The notes: generated from the sequence alone by a model not told the origin. Positions 17,388 to 27,580 are shown, counted from the first letter of the stretch. The stretch is DNA of 64,000 nucleotides from Pseudoalteromonas sp. NBT06-2 (GCF_002276045.1 NZ_NQMR01000026.1:1-64000), one strand, 5' to 3'. A program made the numbers and translations.

Positions 17388-18779
17388 TTATTTCTTTTTA
17401 TAAAGTGCAGGAAAACATTTTCCTGGGTGTTTAAAAGCATCATGCATACGAATTTTACTATATTGACTCAATTTACTGTTATCAAATAGCTTACCTTTAG
17501 TTTTATATAATAAAGCTTCAAGCACCGTTGCATTAGTTGACGATGAGATTGCAACTTCATACCCACCAGTTTGTTCATAGCGGCCTTCAAACCAACCTCG
17601 CTTTACATCATATAACTCTTCAATCACTAACATTAATTTTGATGTATACTCTGTATCCCATAAGATATGCATGGCCAATGCTGCTTTTACTGACACTAAT
17701 GATTTGTTATTAAATGTTTTACTCGCATCGCTAATCGTATTCCAAGCATAGCCGTTAGCAAAAATACTGTCATAAAGAAAATATGGGGGTTGATCCAAAA
17801 TGTGCTCGGTACGGGCAGTATAAATTTTCTCATTTTTGTAACGTAATTCTTGTACTTTATAAACTTGATTAGCAATTTCATAATATATTTTATTGGTATT
17901 ATTTGAATCTAAAGAGTATGTATCATCGATATGATCCCAATTAAACTCAATACCCATTAAAGCAAAAGGTAAAGTTAAAATGGGAGTGAGTACTTTATCT
18001 TCACGGTGATCTCTCGCATCATGATAAATATCGACACCATATATAGTAATAGTTTCAACCGGATCTATCGATTCTGCTTTTACTGGTTCAAAGCCCCATG
18101 CTTTAAACCCTAAAGCAGCATATTCTTCATATCCAAGTCTCCCTTCTTGACTAAGTGACATCTTATTCTTATAAAACACTCCAGTGTATAAACTCCCTTC
18201 ATCATCAATGACATCACAAAAATTCCACCTGAATACAGCTTTATCAATATATTCATGAAATTCAGGGTATTGTTGAGATACAATTTTCAACCAAATCAAC
18301 AGCCTACCTATATCTATTGCAGACCAACCTATTTCAGCTTGCTTTCCCTGATAATTAATCATTTTACCTGTAGTCGTATCATAAACTTTATTTGGTAAAC
18401 GGCCCTTAAATAATGGCATACGATTTAAAAAGTGTAATAATTCACTAATACGCTGATCAAACTGTTTTTTATCGATAAGTTGTAGTTGTCTAGCAGCTAC
18501 CATCGCAGCTAAGTAATCCGCAATACTGCTCATTGTCGCACTTGGATAACCATCTATAGAATTTGCTAAACCTGTTTTGACATAGCTATTATTTTCAAAG
18601 TATTTCCATGCTACTTTTGCCCATAACTGTTCTTTTTCGCTCAAGGGACCATATTGCCCCTGCCGAAATAAAGCTGAATGAGAAAATGTTGTAATACCTG
18701 TATCGAATGTTCTTACAATTACACCGCAACCTGAAATACAAAATAAAAAAATAATTCCTATCGTTTTCCTGGAAAGCAC
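17388..18779 (-). CDS. DUF3131 lipoprotein (third paralogue)
   Basis: A 463-residue predicted lipoprotein: the signal peptide ends in a lipobox 'FCISGC' with the Cys at about residue 18. The rest is one DUF3131 domain. Motifs shared with the neighbours are 'GRLGYEEYAALGFKAWG', 'TARTEHILDQPPYFLYDSIF' and 'NGYAWNTI'. The start overlaps the end of the previous gene by 22 bp, so the two are translationally coupled. It is probably a membrane-anchored periplasmic enzyme or binding protein acting on the glucan-like product of the GT2 synthase. The reaction is not known to me. Confidence 0.85.
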   Translation of the reverse strand: MLSRKTIGIIFLFCISGCGVIVRTFDTGITTFSHSALFRQGQYGPLSEKEQLWAKVAWKYFENNSYVKTGLANSIDGYPSATMSSIADYLAAMVAARQLQLIDKKQFDQRISELLHFLNRMPLFKGRLPNKVYDTTTGKMINYQGKQAEIGWSAIDIGRLLIWLKIVSQQYPEFHEYIDKAVFRWNFCDVIDDEGSLYTGVFYKNKMSLSQEGRLGYEEYAALGFKAWGFEPVKAESIDPVETITIYGVDIYHDARDHREDKVLTPILTLPFALMGIEFNWDHIDDTYSLDSNNTNKIYYEIANQVYKVQELRYKNEKIYTARTEHILDQPPYFLYDSIFANGYAWNTISDASKTFNNKSLVSVKAALAMHILWDTEYTSKLMLVIEELYDVKRGWFEGRYEQTGGYEVAISSSTNATVLEALLYKTKGKLFDNSKLSQYSKIRMHDAFKHPGKCFPALYKKK

Positions 18780-20167
18780 TTACTAGACCCCGCAAACTCA
18801 TTAAGAATATGATAATCCCATTTTGAAGGGCTTTTAAAATTAAACTGTAATAGCTTTCCTTGCTCTTTATAAAGGAGTACTTCTAAAATAATACCGTTAT
18901 TGTTTGCTGTAAATGTATTTATAAGGCCAGTTCCATTTTCAAATCGACCTTCATAAAAGCCTTTTTTTTCGTCATATAAATCTGAAACTGCATCAAAAAG
19001 CAAATCAGTATATTCGGTTTTCCATAACCCCCACATACCAATAGCTCCTTTTAAAGCGATTGCAGCATATTTTGGTACATATTTACCAGATTCTGTGATT
19101 GTGTTCCATGCATAACCATCAGTATATATAGTGTCATAAACAAAATAAGGACTTGAGGCAAGCTGATGTTCAGTTCTCGCAGTTAAAATACCAGTATGTA
19201 AATATCTCGCCTCTTGAACATCATAAATACGTTGTGCAAATTCAGCCATCCAAGGAATAGTATGAATATTATCACTTGAAGTTTTATCTTCAGGCAAATC
19301 CCAATTTAACTCAATTCCGTCTAATACATAGCTTTCAGCTACCACATAATTATGTGCTTTTAATGATCGCGGATCTCTTGAATCATATGGGATTTGGTGA
19401 CCAAATAAGTTGATTATTTCATATGGCTCAGGTTTTGAAGCCCTTTCTGTGTGAAATCCCCATAGAGCAAACCCTTTGGCTGCATATTCTTCATAGCCCA
19501 ACCTGCCTTCTTGTACATACTTCGTTTTCACGCCCTTCTTTCCATGCGCTCCATATAGCATCCCATGCTCATTAATTATATGGCAGTAGTTCCAACGTAG
19601 TAATACTGAATCAATTAGATCTCCATATTCAGCATACCTTTCTTTTATAATTTTCATCCAAATCAAAAATCGCCCGATATCAAGAGCCGAGTAACCAATT
19701 TCACCAGGCTTATTTGTATAATCTACTTTTTTAGCTGTTTTTGTATGATATACCTTATTTGGTACTTCATTACGATATAAAGAAATATTATTAAATGTCT
19801 TCAATAATGCTGTTATTCTTTCATCAAATGTTTTCTTTTCAATAATGCCCAACTCTCTTACTGCAACCAATGCTCCTAAGTAAGAGGCTGTATCCCATAA
19901 GGTTGTTGAAGGATAATTATTTACAGCATTTACAAGGCCTGTTTTTTTATGGTAATTATTTTGAAAATAACGCCATGCAATTTTAGCCATAGCCAATTCT
20001 TTTTCTGTTAACCTCCCACTTCGCCCTGGTTGAGTACCTTTAGATCTTACGGGAGATTCTTGCAAAACAATAGGTTCACCATAATAAAGTAATGTATTCG
20101 TTTCTGAACAACCTAGGATGATAAGAGAACCTAAAATCAATACTCTATTAGTTATTTTTAATCGCAT
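18758..20167 (-). CDS. DUF3131 lipoprotein (second paralogue)
   Basis: A 469-residue predicted lipoprotein with lipobox 'LIILGC' (Cys near residue 20), followed by a single DUF3131 domain: 'EGRLGYEEYAAKGFALWGF', 'TARTEHQLASSPYFVYDTIY' and 'DGYAWNTITE'. It is closely related to its neighbours, so the set arose by tandem duplication. It begins 168 bp after the first paralogue ends, the largest gap in this part of the cluster, and the gap holds a perfect hairpin. Acidic and aromatic residues conserved in all paralogues (for example the Glu-Gly-Arg and Trp-Asn motifs) are candidates for a sugar-binding cleft. Confidence 0.85.
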   Translation of the reverse strand: MRLKITNRVLILGSLIILGCSETNTLLYYGEPIVLQESPVRSKGTQPGRSGRLTEKELAMAKIAWRYFQNNYHKKTGLVNAVNNYPSTTLWDTASYLGALVAVRELGIIEKKTFDERITALLKTFNNISLYRNEVPNKVYHTKTAKKVDYTNKPGEIGYSALDIGRFLIWMKIIKERYAEYGDLIDSVLLRWNYCHIINEHGMLYGAHGKKGVKTKYVQEGRLGYEEYAAKGFALWGFHTERASKPEPYEIINLFGHQIPYDSRDPRSLKAHNYVVAESYVLDGIELNWDLPEDKTSSDNIHTIPWMAEFAQRIYDVQEARYLHTGILTARTEHQLASSPYFVYDTIYTDGYAWNTITESGKYVPKYAAIALKGAIGMWGLWKTEYTDLLFDAVSDLYDEKKGFYEGRFENGTGLINTFTANNNGIILEVLLYKEQGKLLQFNFKSPSKWDYHILNEFAGSSKCFPGKR

Positions 20168-20301
20168 TACGGGATCCCTTTTAATTTGTCTAATGGGCCT
20201 AGAATGCCCCAGATTTAATATTTGGTTTTAGTTAAAAAAGAGTAATATATTCATATTACTTTTTGGAAATGCAGGTTTAAAATATTGGATATAATACCGC
20301 T

Positions 20302-20323
20302 TTGATAACGATGGCGTTATCAA
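20302..20323. repeat. Perfect 9-bp hairpin inside the operon
   Basis: TTGATAACG, a 4-base loop, then CGTTATCAA, lies in the 168-bp gap between the first and second DUF3131 genes. The T-rich flank lies before the hairpin on the coding strand, so it does not look like a terminator for this operon. It could be an RNA-processing or stability site, or a regulator operator. Confidence 0.5.
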
Positions 20324-20335
20324 AAAAATTATGTG

Positions 20336-21679
20336 TTATTTTGATGCTGACAAGATTTTATTGCGCTTTTCTGAGTGAGTAATATTTAATAACGGACCTT
20401 TGGCTTTATAATGCAGGCTTTCTAAAATTATGGCATTAGAATTTGCTGTTATCGCAGTATTTGCCCGGCCATCAGATTCATAAATACCAGACTGCCATCC
20501 TGTATTTTCTACATAATTCTCATCTATATATTCAATCAGTTTTTTTGTATACTCTGTGTTATAGAGCATATGCCAACCAAAAGCCGCTTTAGTACTAACT
20601 GTTCTAAATAAGCTTGCATCTTCACCTGTATCAGTAATTGTATTCCATGCCTTACCATTACTAAAAACAGTGTTATAAACAAAATAGGGCGCTTGATCTA
20701 TATTATCTTCACTAACAGCAGTAAAAATCCCTTGCAGCTTATATCTATTTTCTTGTGCTTGATACACTCGATATGTGAACTCTCTAGAAATTTCGTTACC
20801 ACCGAATTCAATTGCATCCAAAATATATGATTCACTGACAACATAGTTGTGTGCCTCATAAATTTCAGGGATTCGACTATCAGTTGGAATATCAACACCA
20901 GCAATATTTTCATACTGCAAATAATCATGATATAAAAGTGCTTTGGAAACATCTAAGCCAGATAGCGAAAGCGATTTTGCGGCATATTCTTCATAACCGA
21001 TTCTACCTTCTTGAACATACTTTGTTTGTCCTTCATTATCTATCGTTGCACCCATTAAAACCCCCTCATTAACCATTGCTTTTAAATCCCATTGATTAAT
21101 AATATTATTCACTAAAGGAGTATATTCTGGGTAATTCCAAACCAATATATTAAATGGAACAAATAATCGGCCTATATCGATAGCTGACCAACCAATACCT
21201 TTTACTGTAATATTGTTGTTGTAATCAACCATTGTTAATGTTTTAGCGTTATATGACTTATTTGGCAACTGACCATCGTATAATTCTATTTTAGCAAGTG
21301 ATTTTAATACTAAAGTCATACGTTTTTTAAACTCTGTCACCTCTATTATTTCTAATCTATATGCTGAAATAAGACCTAACATATATGAAGCGATATCCCA
21401 CATAGTTGCAGCAGGATAATTATTTACCGAATTGACTAATCCTGTTTCTTCGTGTGTATTATTTTCAAAATATTGCCATGCAATTTTGGCCCATTTTAAC
21501 TCTTGAGTAGATAATGGTTCATGAATAACATTCGGTATATTAGGGTTAAGTTTAATTTCAAATGTTTTTTTTGATATATCAAAGTTTTCAAGATAAATAA
21601 CAAGGTAGAATGTAGAACATAACCCTAATAAAAAAACAATATGATGTCGTGCTGTTAGTAATCCATCTTTAAAAGTCAT
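20336..21679 (-). CDS. DUF3131 protein (first paralogue), membrane-anchored
   Basis: A 447-residue protein with one N-terminal hydrophobic segment (about residues 13-29), probably an uncleaved anchor, and a periplasmic DUF3131 domain. Landmarks are 'EGRIGYEEYAAKSLSLSG', 'DQAPYFVYNTVFSNGKAWNT' and 'TANSNAIILESLHYKAKG'. Its ATG shares one base with the stop codon of the GT2 synthase (TAATG), which is strong evidence of coupling. It is likely the DUF3131 member that works most closely with the synthase. Confidence 0.87.
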   Translation of the reverse strand: MTFKDGLLTARHHIVFLLGLCSTFYLVIYLENFDISKKTFEIKLNPNIPNVIHEPLSTQELKWAKIAWQYFENNTHEETGLVNSVNNYPAATMWDIASYMLGLISAYRLEIIEVTEFKKRMTLVLKSLAKIELYDGQLPNKSYNAKTLTMVDYNNNITVKGIGWSAIDIGRLFVPFNILVWNYPEYTPLVNNIINQWDLKAMVNEGVLMGATIDNEGQTKYVQEGRIGYEEYAAKSLSLSGLDVSKALLYHDYLQYENIAGVDIPTDSRIPEIYEAHNYVVSESYILDAIEFGGNEISREFTYRVYQAQENRYKLQGIFTAVSEDNIDQAPYFVYNTVFSNGKAWNTITDTGEDASLFRTVSTKAAFGWHMLYNTEYTKKLIEYIDENYVENTGWQSGIYESDGRANTAITANSNAIILESLHYKAKGPLLNITHSEKRNKILSASK

Positions 21680-23508
21680 TAATCATTAGCTCCTATTTCA
21701 TCACTAGGTTGCCAATTAGCAGCTTTTATTATACCGAACATGGCTAACATATTAATACTCGCCCAAAAAGTATTTGTTACAATTGCATTAACAGAATAAC
21801 CCATTGAATTTTCCCATAATAAAAAGTTTGAAATAGAAAATAATATTGCAAATAAGCTTAATCCAACAACCGTTATTTGTGGCCAAACTAAATGATAAAA
21901 TTGCCCCTCTTGTCGATCTTTAGGTGTTGTCGGAAAAGCAACCTTATTCCCTTTGAGCACGGTAAAAATAGCTTTAAGATTGATTGAAAAAAAAGATATA
22001 AAAGATGCCTTTGATGAATAACCTGCAATCCCCCAAACCCCCACCATCAATGCAAGTTCATTCAAAATTAAAAAAGGAATAATATGCTTATAGAACTCGA
22101 TAGAATACGCTGAAACAGGAGCCACAGCCGTTAACATATAAACAATTGGAGCCAAGATAAAAATCACGTTCCATAAAGTACCAAAATATGACCATATCGT
22201 AGCGGCATACATCATTTTTTGAGCGATTGTCATTCCTCTTTTAAATAGAGGATTATCATTAAATGCAATGTCTATTGTACCTCCTGCATATTTAAAGCGC
22301 TGAACAATCCAAGAATGCAGATCCTGAGGTGATAGCATTTTAGATTCAATTTCAGGATGTAAAACAGATTTCCATTTTCTAGTATTATCTCCATGTAAAC
22401 TCATAGAAGTGTATATATCTTCAGAAACATGAAATTTGTATGGTGTAAGCTCAGTATCTTGAACTAAAGAACTTTGTATTGTGTCATTAACGTATACATC
22501 AATCGATTTCTCTTTGGTTCTTTTTTTTAATGTTCGTATATCATCTTTTTGTGCCATCAAAACTTCATTACTAAATGTAAACAATGCAGATTGCATGACA
22601 CTATCTCGTCGGTGAATTGAACCTGCTCCACAACAAAAAGATGCATTGGCCCAATTTCTTCTTCTTTGTATAACATCGTAAAAAATTTGAGGATCATTAA
22701 TAAATGGGTCGGCACCAACAACAACCTTTCCAATTAGTCTTTGAACACCTAAAGCTAAATATTTACCTAAAATACCATATCGATTTCGCCAATGGATATC
22801 TAAAGGTTTTCCTTCTGGTAAATCAAAAAACCACTGAGGAGTTTGAACCCAAGCCATATCAAAGTCAGTAAAATATCCTAAAGTATTTTCTAAAATAGTT
22901 GGGAATGGTCTGGTATCGGCATCACAAATTAGAATAAAATCACCAGAAGTCTGCCCCATTGCATTACGTAAATTTCCTGCTTTATAGCCAATGTTATTCG
23001 ATCTTGTGATATAACCTATCTCCAACTTATCAGCTAAATTTTTCATCGAATCTCGCTGGCCATCATCAAGTAAATAAATATTGATTGATATATTGTGAGG
23101 ATAATAAATATTTTTGGCGTCAAGTAAACTTAGTTCAACTAATTCAGGCTTTTCATCAAAACTTGGAAAAAAAATATCCACTGATATTTCTCTATCAAAA
23201 TCATCTACTTTTGGTGATACATCACTCAACATATTTGGAGGCTTACTGGGCTTTGTATCTTTAATTTTCCATAAATTAAAAGTAAATAACACTAAACCAA
23301 TATAAGCCAAACTTTCAGCAATAACTAAAGGATAAGAAAACCATAATGCGTCAAAATTAAGTGAGCCAGTCCAACGCCAGTAAATATACCAAGCTCCGAT
23401 ACCTAAATTTATAACTGCCAAAAATTGCCATAACAACTCTCGAGATAAAGAATATGGGATTGGTTTGGGTGGTACACGATGTTCAAATTTATCAAAATAA
23501 AAAGCCAT
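21679..23508 (-). CDS. Cellulose-synthase-like processive glycosyltransferase (GT2)
   Basis: A 609-residue inner-membrane GT2 with two N-terminal membrane helices, a cytoplasmic catalytic domain and about four to five C-terminal helices. Catalytic landmarks are Asp148/Asp149 ('LDDGQRD'), Asp196-Ala-Asp198 ('CDADTRP'), a TED-type 'SED' with Asp364 as the base, and 'VQRFKYAGG' at 402-410, where cellulose synthases have QxxRW. The Trp-to-Tyr change suggests a beta-glycan other than plain cellulose. There is no PilZ domain, so direct c-di-GMP control is not seen. It is the only glycosyltransferase in the cluster, fitting a synthase-type homopolymer. A GAGGAA ribosome site precedes the ATG. Confidence 0.92.
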   Translation of the reverse strand: MAFYFDKFEHRVPPKPIPYSLSRELLWQFLAVINLGIGAWYIYWRWTGSLNFDALWFSYPLVIAESLAYIGLVLFTFNLWKIKDTKPSKPPNMLSDVSPKVDDFDREISVDIFFPSFDEKPELVELSLLDAKNIYYPHNISINIYLLDDGQRDSMKNLADKLEIGYITRSNNIGYKAGNLRNAMGQTSGDFILICDADTRPFPTILENTLGYFTDFDMAWVQTPQWFFDLPEGKPLDIHWRNRYGILGKYLALGVQRLIGKVVVGADPFINDPQIFYDVIQRRRNWANASFCCGAGSIHRRDSVMQSALFTFSNEVLMAQKDDIRTLKKRTKEKSIDVYVNDTIQSSLVQDTELTPYKFHVSEDIYTSMSLHGDNTRKWKSVLHPEIESKMLSPQDLHSWIVQRFKYAGGTIDIAFNDNPLFKRGMTIAQKMMYAATIWSYFGTLWNVIFILAPIVYMLTAVAPVSAYSIEFYKHIIPFLILNELALMVGVWGIAGYSSKASFISFFSINLKAIFTVLKGNKVAFPTTPKDRQEGQFYHLVWPQITVVGLSLFAILFSISNFLLWENSMGYSVNAIVTNTFWASINMLAMFGIIKAANWQPSDEIGAND

Positions 23509-23514
23509 ATACTT

Positions 23515-25260
23515 TTATTCCTCAATACTAAAAACGGATAACTGAATAAGAAGCGTAATCAATGAAGCATTGTAATCAATCGCGTATTCATTCACTGCAT
23601 ATGATTTTTCATTATCAACATAACTTAAAATTCCTTTATTTTTTGGGGCTATTTTTGCTTGAGCCAAAGAATTTGGACCACCAACCAAAAGTCCTGGAAT
23701 TTCAATATTTTCTGCTCTTGCCCAAATATGATTAATATGCTTCACAGCTCTCTCACCAATCCCAGTCACAAAACTAAGACTAAAAGGGTTGCTTCCAAGT
23801 AGATAATCAGCTTGTGCAACAGCAGCATCAAAATATTTTTTTTCACCATTTAATTGATAGGCCATAAGTAGCAATATCCCCTCTTCTGCAGCTATTTTAT
23901 TTGAACCCCAAATAAACTTTTGATTTGCTAAAGCATAATCTGATTTATCATAACGAGATAAAGCAATGGCTGCTCTTGTTAAAATTTGATGCTTGAAAAT
24001 AGTACAATATTGAAGGCTTTGAGCTTGGCATAGTTGTGTAATTAAATTCCATTTACCAAGTAAAGATGGGTCTTTCCATTCGAATATATTGACTGGTAGC
24101 TCAATATTTTTATTTATGTATTGTAAATATATTTTATTTTTGGTTGTTATATAAAGCTCTGCTGCTGCCCAAAATCTGTCGTCGTTATCATGTAAGAGTG
24201 AAGCTTCTGTATCGACATTATTTGATTTGTAAGGTCCAGAACCACTATCATCTGACTTGTTCCAATCTATATAATATGATTGTTCTTGTTCCAAATACTG
24301 CCATGCTTTTTGCGCTGCGTTAAAATATGTTTCAGCTTTTACACGATCAAATTTAATCCAGATTCGAGCAGCTAGAGCCATAGTTGCAGCAAATTTAGCT
24401 GTATCTTCTGTACTAATTCCATACACATATCTAGTTTGTACATCCTCAACAGGAGACATTAAACTCGGCCAATTTTTTCCTGCTACTTTTCTAAAAACAC
24501 TTCCATTTACATACTGCATAGTCAAAAGCCAATCTAAACCATACTGCATTTCTACCAAAACATCAGGTAATATACCCTCTGGTTTATTAAGTGATAAATC
24601 GATCTTCTGCAATATATCAGGATGATCCTGATAACTTGATAACACTCTTCCTAATGAAACCGTTGTTGTTGCAACATATTTACCGAAATCTCCAGCATCA
24701 TGCCAACCACCCACGGCAGAAAATGAAGAATAATTCTTAATATCTACCCCATATAATGCTCTAGATAAGACAGCATCTTTCAAATGACAAGCTTTATGAT
24801 TAATTTTAAACAATTCATCGTTAATGCTCTGACCACATCGTTGATAATAAAATGAGCGTAATAACTGAGTTATAGTTTCAGAATAAATAACTTGATTAAT
24901 TTTGAATTTGGGTGAACGAATATTGTTGATCAAAAGAATATATTCTCCAGGCTCTTGTATTTGACTAAAATCTATTTTAGCCGTCGCCGACAGTTCCGAG
25001 TTATTAAAGTGCAGAGGTTTAATTTTTAATTGCGTTACTTTTTGCGTATCGAGATTAACCAGTTTTATAGTTTTATTGAATTTAAAATGAGTTATATACG
25101 CTATTTTTGGCCCAAAGATAAAATAGCCAACTTGATTAACACTGAAATATGTTTCTTCTTTTGTTATATCGAGGTCCTGTAACACTGGCAATTTGTTTAA
25201 AAAAAAGACGCCATATGCTCCTATTAAAATAAATAATGATGTTAATAATTTAGCTATCAT
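23515..25260 (-). CDS. Membrane-anchored glycoside hydrolase family 9 enzyme
   Basis: I start this gene at the ATG at 25260, which has a GGAAGG site five bases upstream; an upstream ATG at 25293 has none. The protein is ~581 residues: one N-terminal membrane helix, an Ig-like cellulase N-domain ('YFSVNQVGYFIFGPKIAYIT'), then the GH9 (alpha/alpha)6 barrel. 'VGGWHDAGDFGKYV' holds the nucleophile-side Asp188/Asp191, and the C-terminal 'VNEYAIDYNASLI' holds the acid Glu. GH9 enzymes cut beta-1,4-glucans. In a synthesis cluster it probably trims or edits the nascent chain, as BcsZ does in cellulose systems. It overlaps the GH2 gene by 11 bp. Confidence 0.92.
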   Translation of the reverse strand: MIAKLLTSLFILIGAYGVFFLNKLPVLQDLDITKEETYFSVNQVGYFIFGPKIAYITHFKFNKTIKLVNLDTQKVTQLKIKPLHFNNSELSATAKIDFSQIQEPGEYILLINNIRSPKFKINQVIYSETITQLLRSFYYQRCGQSINDELFKINHKACHLKDAVLSRALYGVDIKNYSSFSAVGGWHDAGDFGKYVATTTVSLGRVLSSYQDHPDILQKIDLSLNKPEGILPDVLVEMQYGLDWLLTMQYVNGSVFRKVAGKNWPSLMSPVEDVQTRYVYGISTEDTAKFAATMALAARIWIKFDRVKAETYFNAAQKAWQYLEQEQSYYIDWNKSDDSGSGPYKSNNVDTEASLLHDNDDRFWAAAELYITTKNKIYLQYINKNIELPVNIFEWKDPSLLGKWNLITQLCQAQSLQYCTIFKHQILTRAAIALSRYDKSDYALANQKFIWGSNKIAAEEGILLLMAYQLNGEKKYFDAAVAQADYLLGSNPFSLSFVTGIGERAVKHINHIWARAENIEIPGLLVGGPNSLAQAKIAPKNKGILSYVDNEKSYAVNEYAIDYNASLITLLIQLSVFSIEE

Positions 25261-27580
25261 CGACCTTCCATTTATGTTCATTACTGGCAACAACTTTCTC
25301 TTTATTATCTAATATGATCCAGTTAATTTGATATTCACCAGGTCCAACGTCATTAATTTTAATGTCTGTAACTTTTTTAACCGAACTTGGCTTTATACTA
25401 CTTTCAAATATCTGTTCTGATACTTGTAGGCCATTTTTAAATAATTGATACTTCAATTTATAACTCTCGAAACTTTTTGGATAATCATTTACAACCCATA
25501 AGGAAAAATTAATGGTGCAACAAAGTGACTCTTGTTTTGGTATATATTCAATACTCGGTAATAGAGGTTGATAAGCTTTTTGTAATGCATAATAAGCCGG
25601 TTTAGGTTGTCTTAAATAATCAACAATCCCCCAATTGATAGAAGCCCAATTTTCAACAAACATAAATTGGAATATTGCATTAACTGGTGCCATTTTTTGT
25701 CGACGATAAGATTCTGCTGCTAATGCTGTTAGTGCGAATTGATATTGCTGCGAATTATTAATTAAAGATTCTATATCAATACCTTTTTCAACTTTAGCAA
25801 TTTTAAATGTTTGTGAAGGTTGGAAGTTATGATACTCCCAGATACCCCATTGTTCTTTATTTACAGGCCACAGGTTTTCCTTACCGACTATTTTCTTTAA
25901 TGTCGCTTTATCTGGTAATGCCTGAGCACCAAATTCAGTGATCCAACGTTGATTGGTTGGTTTCAAATAATCAGTCCATTCTCCACTATACCAACCAAAC
26001 CATGGATGTTCTGAAGTTAAAGAGCTTTTATGGCTATATCTAGATTGATCTAAAGATTTTAATGTTTGGAATACTTTATTATCTAGTTCTAAATTTTGAT
26101 TTTTATCATAATCTGCATATTTATATTTCATCCAGCTTGCATCCCATGGAGGCTCATTGTGAGCACTCCATACTAAAATTGATGGGTGGTTATAAAATTG
26201 CTCAACCATTTCTTTTGCTTGGAATTGGGCATTTGAAATAAATTCAGGTGAATCTATATAACCCCATTGCAAAGGAAAATCTTGCCATATCACCATACCC
26301 AACTCATCCGCAAGTTTATAAAATCGATCTGGTAATACATGGGCATGAACTCTGATTGCATTAATATTAGCTTCTTTCATTAGTATTAAATCGGCAAGAA
26401 ACTGTTTCTCACTCACATCTGAAAGCCATTGCCACGCGATATAGTTTGTTCCTCTGACGAAAAGTGGTTTGCCATTTATATTCCAAACTCCTGCGGGCTC
26501 TTCTATGCTAAACTCCCTAAAGCCCACTTTAGTTTTTTGCTCAGAATAAATCGTATTTTCATTTTTAAGTACAATTTTTAACTGATATAAATGTGGCTTC
26601 CCATGTTCCCATGGTGACCAAAGTTTTCTTTGCTTTTCCGGGAGTTTTACTTTGATGAGTTGATTTCCCTTATACAACTTGACATCTTTATGATATTTTT
26701 CGACTAATTCACCTTTAAAATATAAACTGTACTCTAAAGTAGTACTGAGATTATTTTTAGATAATACTGAAACCTCTAAGTCTGCTTTAGTTAATCCATT
26801 TGATAATATGTTTGGTGTGAATTTAAATTTCTTAATACTGTAATTAACATTCGTTTCCAACCATACTGATTGCCATATCCCTCCTGTATTTTTTTCTTGT
26901 CCTCGCTCAGACCATGCACCTCCAGGCCTAGTATCATGATGCCCTAAAACCCCTTTAATATACTGCTTATGTAAAGACCAAGACTGACCCGCTTTTTCTT
27001 GCGGACTGTTTACTTTAACAACTAATAAATTTTCACCTTCATGTAAATAATTTGAAACATTCAAACGAAATGATTGAAAATATCCTTCGTGAAAACCAAC
27101 ATAATTGCCATTTACCCAAACATCCGCAAAATAATCAATGCCATCAAAAATTAATTGATAAAGCTTCTTGGAGCTGTGAAGATTGTTTATATTAAAAGTT
27201 GTTTTATACCAAGCAACACCACTATGTTCATAGCCTTGACTAAACCAGTTGCTCGGTACCTTTATTGGTTTAAACTTTGTAAAATCGGAATGCTCATCGT
27301 AATAATTTGAAGAAGCACTGTTTGATGGATAAAATAACCAATTTTTATCAAGTTCAACACGTAGAGGTTTATCATGTTTATTTTCTAAATTTTGACAAAT
27401 TGATAAATTACATATTTTATCAGTAAGATAGGTTAAGCTTTTACACCCTGTGATATTACTTATAATGAAAACTAAACAAAAAATTAAAATATATGAATTA
27501 AATTCCTGAAGAAAGTTAAGGTAAATTCTTAACCATTTTGAAATAATTACGCTTAAATTCCGTCCAATAAAACATGTCAT
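25250..27580 (-). CDS. Glycoside hydrolase family 2, probable lipoprotein
   Basis: A GH2 exo-glycosidase of up to 776 residues. The sugar-binding N-domain ('FADVWVNGNYVGFHEGYF'), Ig-like domain and TIM barrel are all present. Catalytic residues are Glu476 in 'VWSAHNEPP' (acid/base) and Glu549 in 'WITEFGAQ' (nucleophile), in open-frame numbering. A hydrophobic stretch ends in a lipobox-like 'NITGC' (Cys46). The only ATG (27580) lies 65 bp inside the upstream kinase gene, and a CAGGAA site downstream of it suggests a non-ATG start near 27490-27510, so the start is uncertain. Substrate could be a beta-galactoside, mannoside or glucuronide. Confidence 0.88.
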   Translation of the reverse strand: MTCFIGRNLSVIISKWLRIYLNFLQEFNSYILIFCLVFIISNITGCKSLTYLTDKICNLSICQNLENKHDKPLRVELDKNWLFYPSNSASSNYYDEHSDFTKFKPIKVPSNWFSQGYEHSGVAWYKTTFNINNLHSSKKLYQLIFDGIDYFADVWVNGNYVGFHEGYFQSFRLNVSNYLHEGENLLVVKVNSPQEKAGQSWSLHKQYIKGVLGHHDTRPGGAWSERGQEKNTGGIWQSVWLETNVNYSIKKFKFTPNILSNGLTKADLEVSVLSKNNLSTTLEYSLYFKGELVEKYHKDVKLYKGNQLIKVKLPEKQRKLWSPWEHGKPHLYQLKIVLKNENTIYSEQKTKVGFREFSIEEPAGVWNINGKPLFVRGTNYIAWQWLSDVSEKQFLADLILMKEANINAIRVHAHVLPDRFYKLADELGMVIWQDFPLQWGYIDSPEFISNAQFQAKEMVEQFYNHPSILVWSAHNEPPWDASWMKYKYADYDKNQNLELDNKVFQTLKSLDQSRYSHKSSLTSEHPWFGWYSGEWTDYLKPTNQRWITEFGAQALPDKATLKKIVGKENLWPVNKEQWGIWEYHNFQPSQTFKIAKVEKGIDIESLINNSQQYQFALTALAAESYRRQKMAPVNAIFQFMFVENWASINWGIVDYLRQPKPAYYALQKAYQPLLPSIEYIPKQESLCCTINFSLWVVNDYPKSFESYKLKYQLFKNGLQVSEQIFESSIKPSSVKKVTDIKINDVGPGEYQINWIILDNKEKVVASNEHKWKVDDS

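Noticed and set aside
20302-20323. Hairpin in the polysaccharide operon taken as a terminator
   Set aside because: The T-run is on the wrong side for the direction of transcription, so I list it only as a hairpin.
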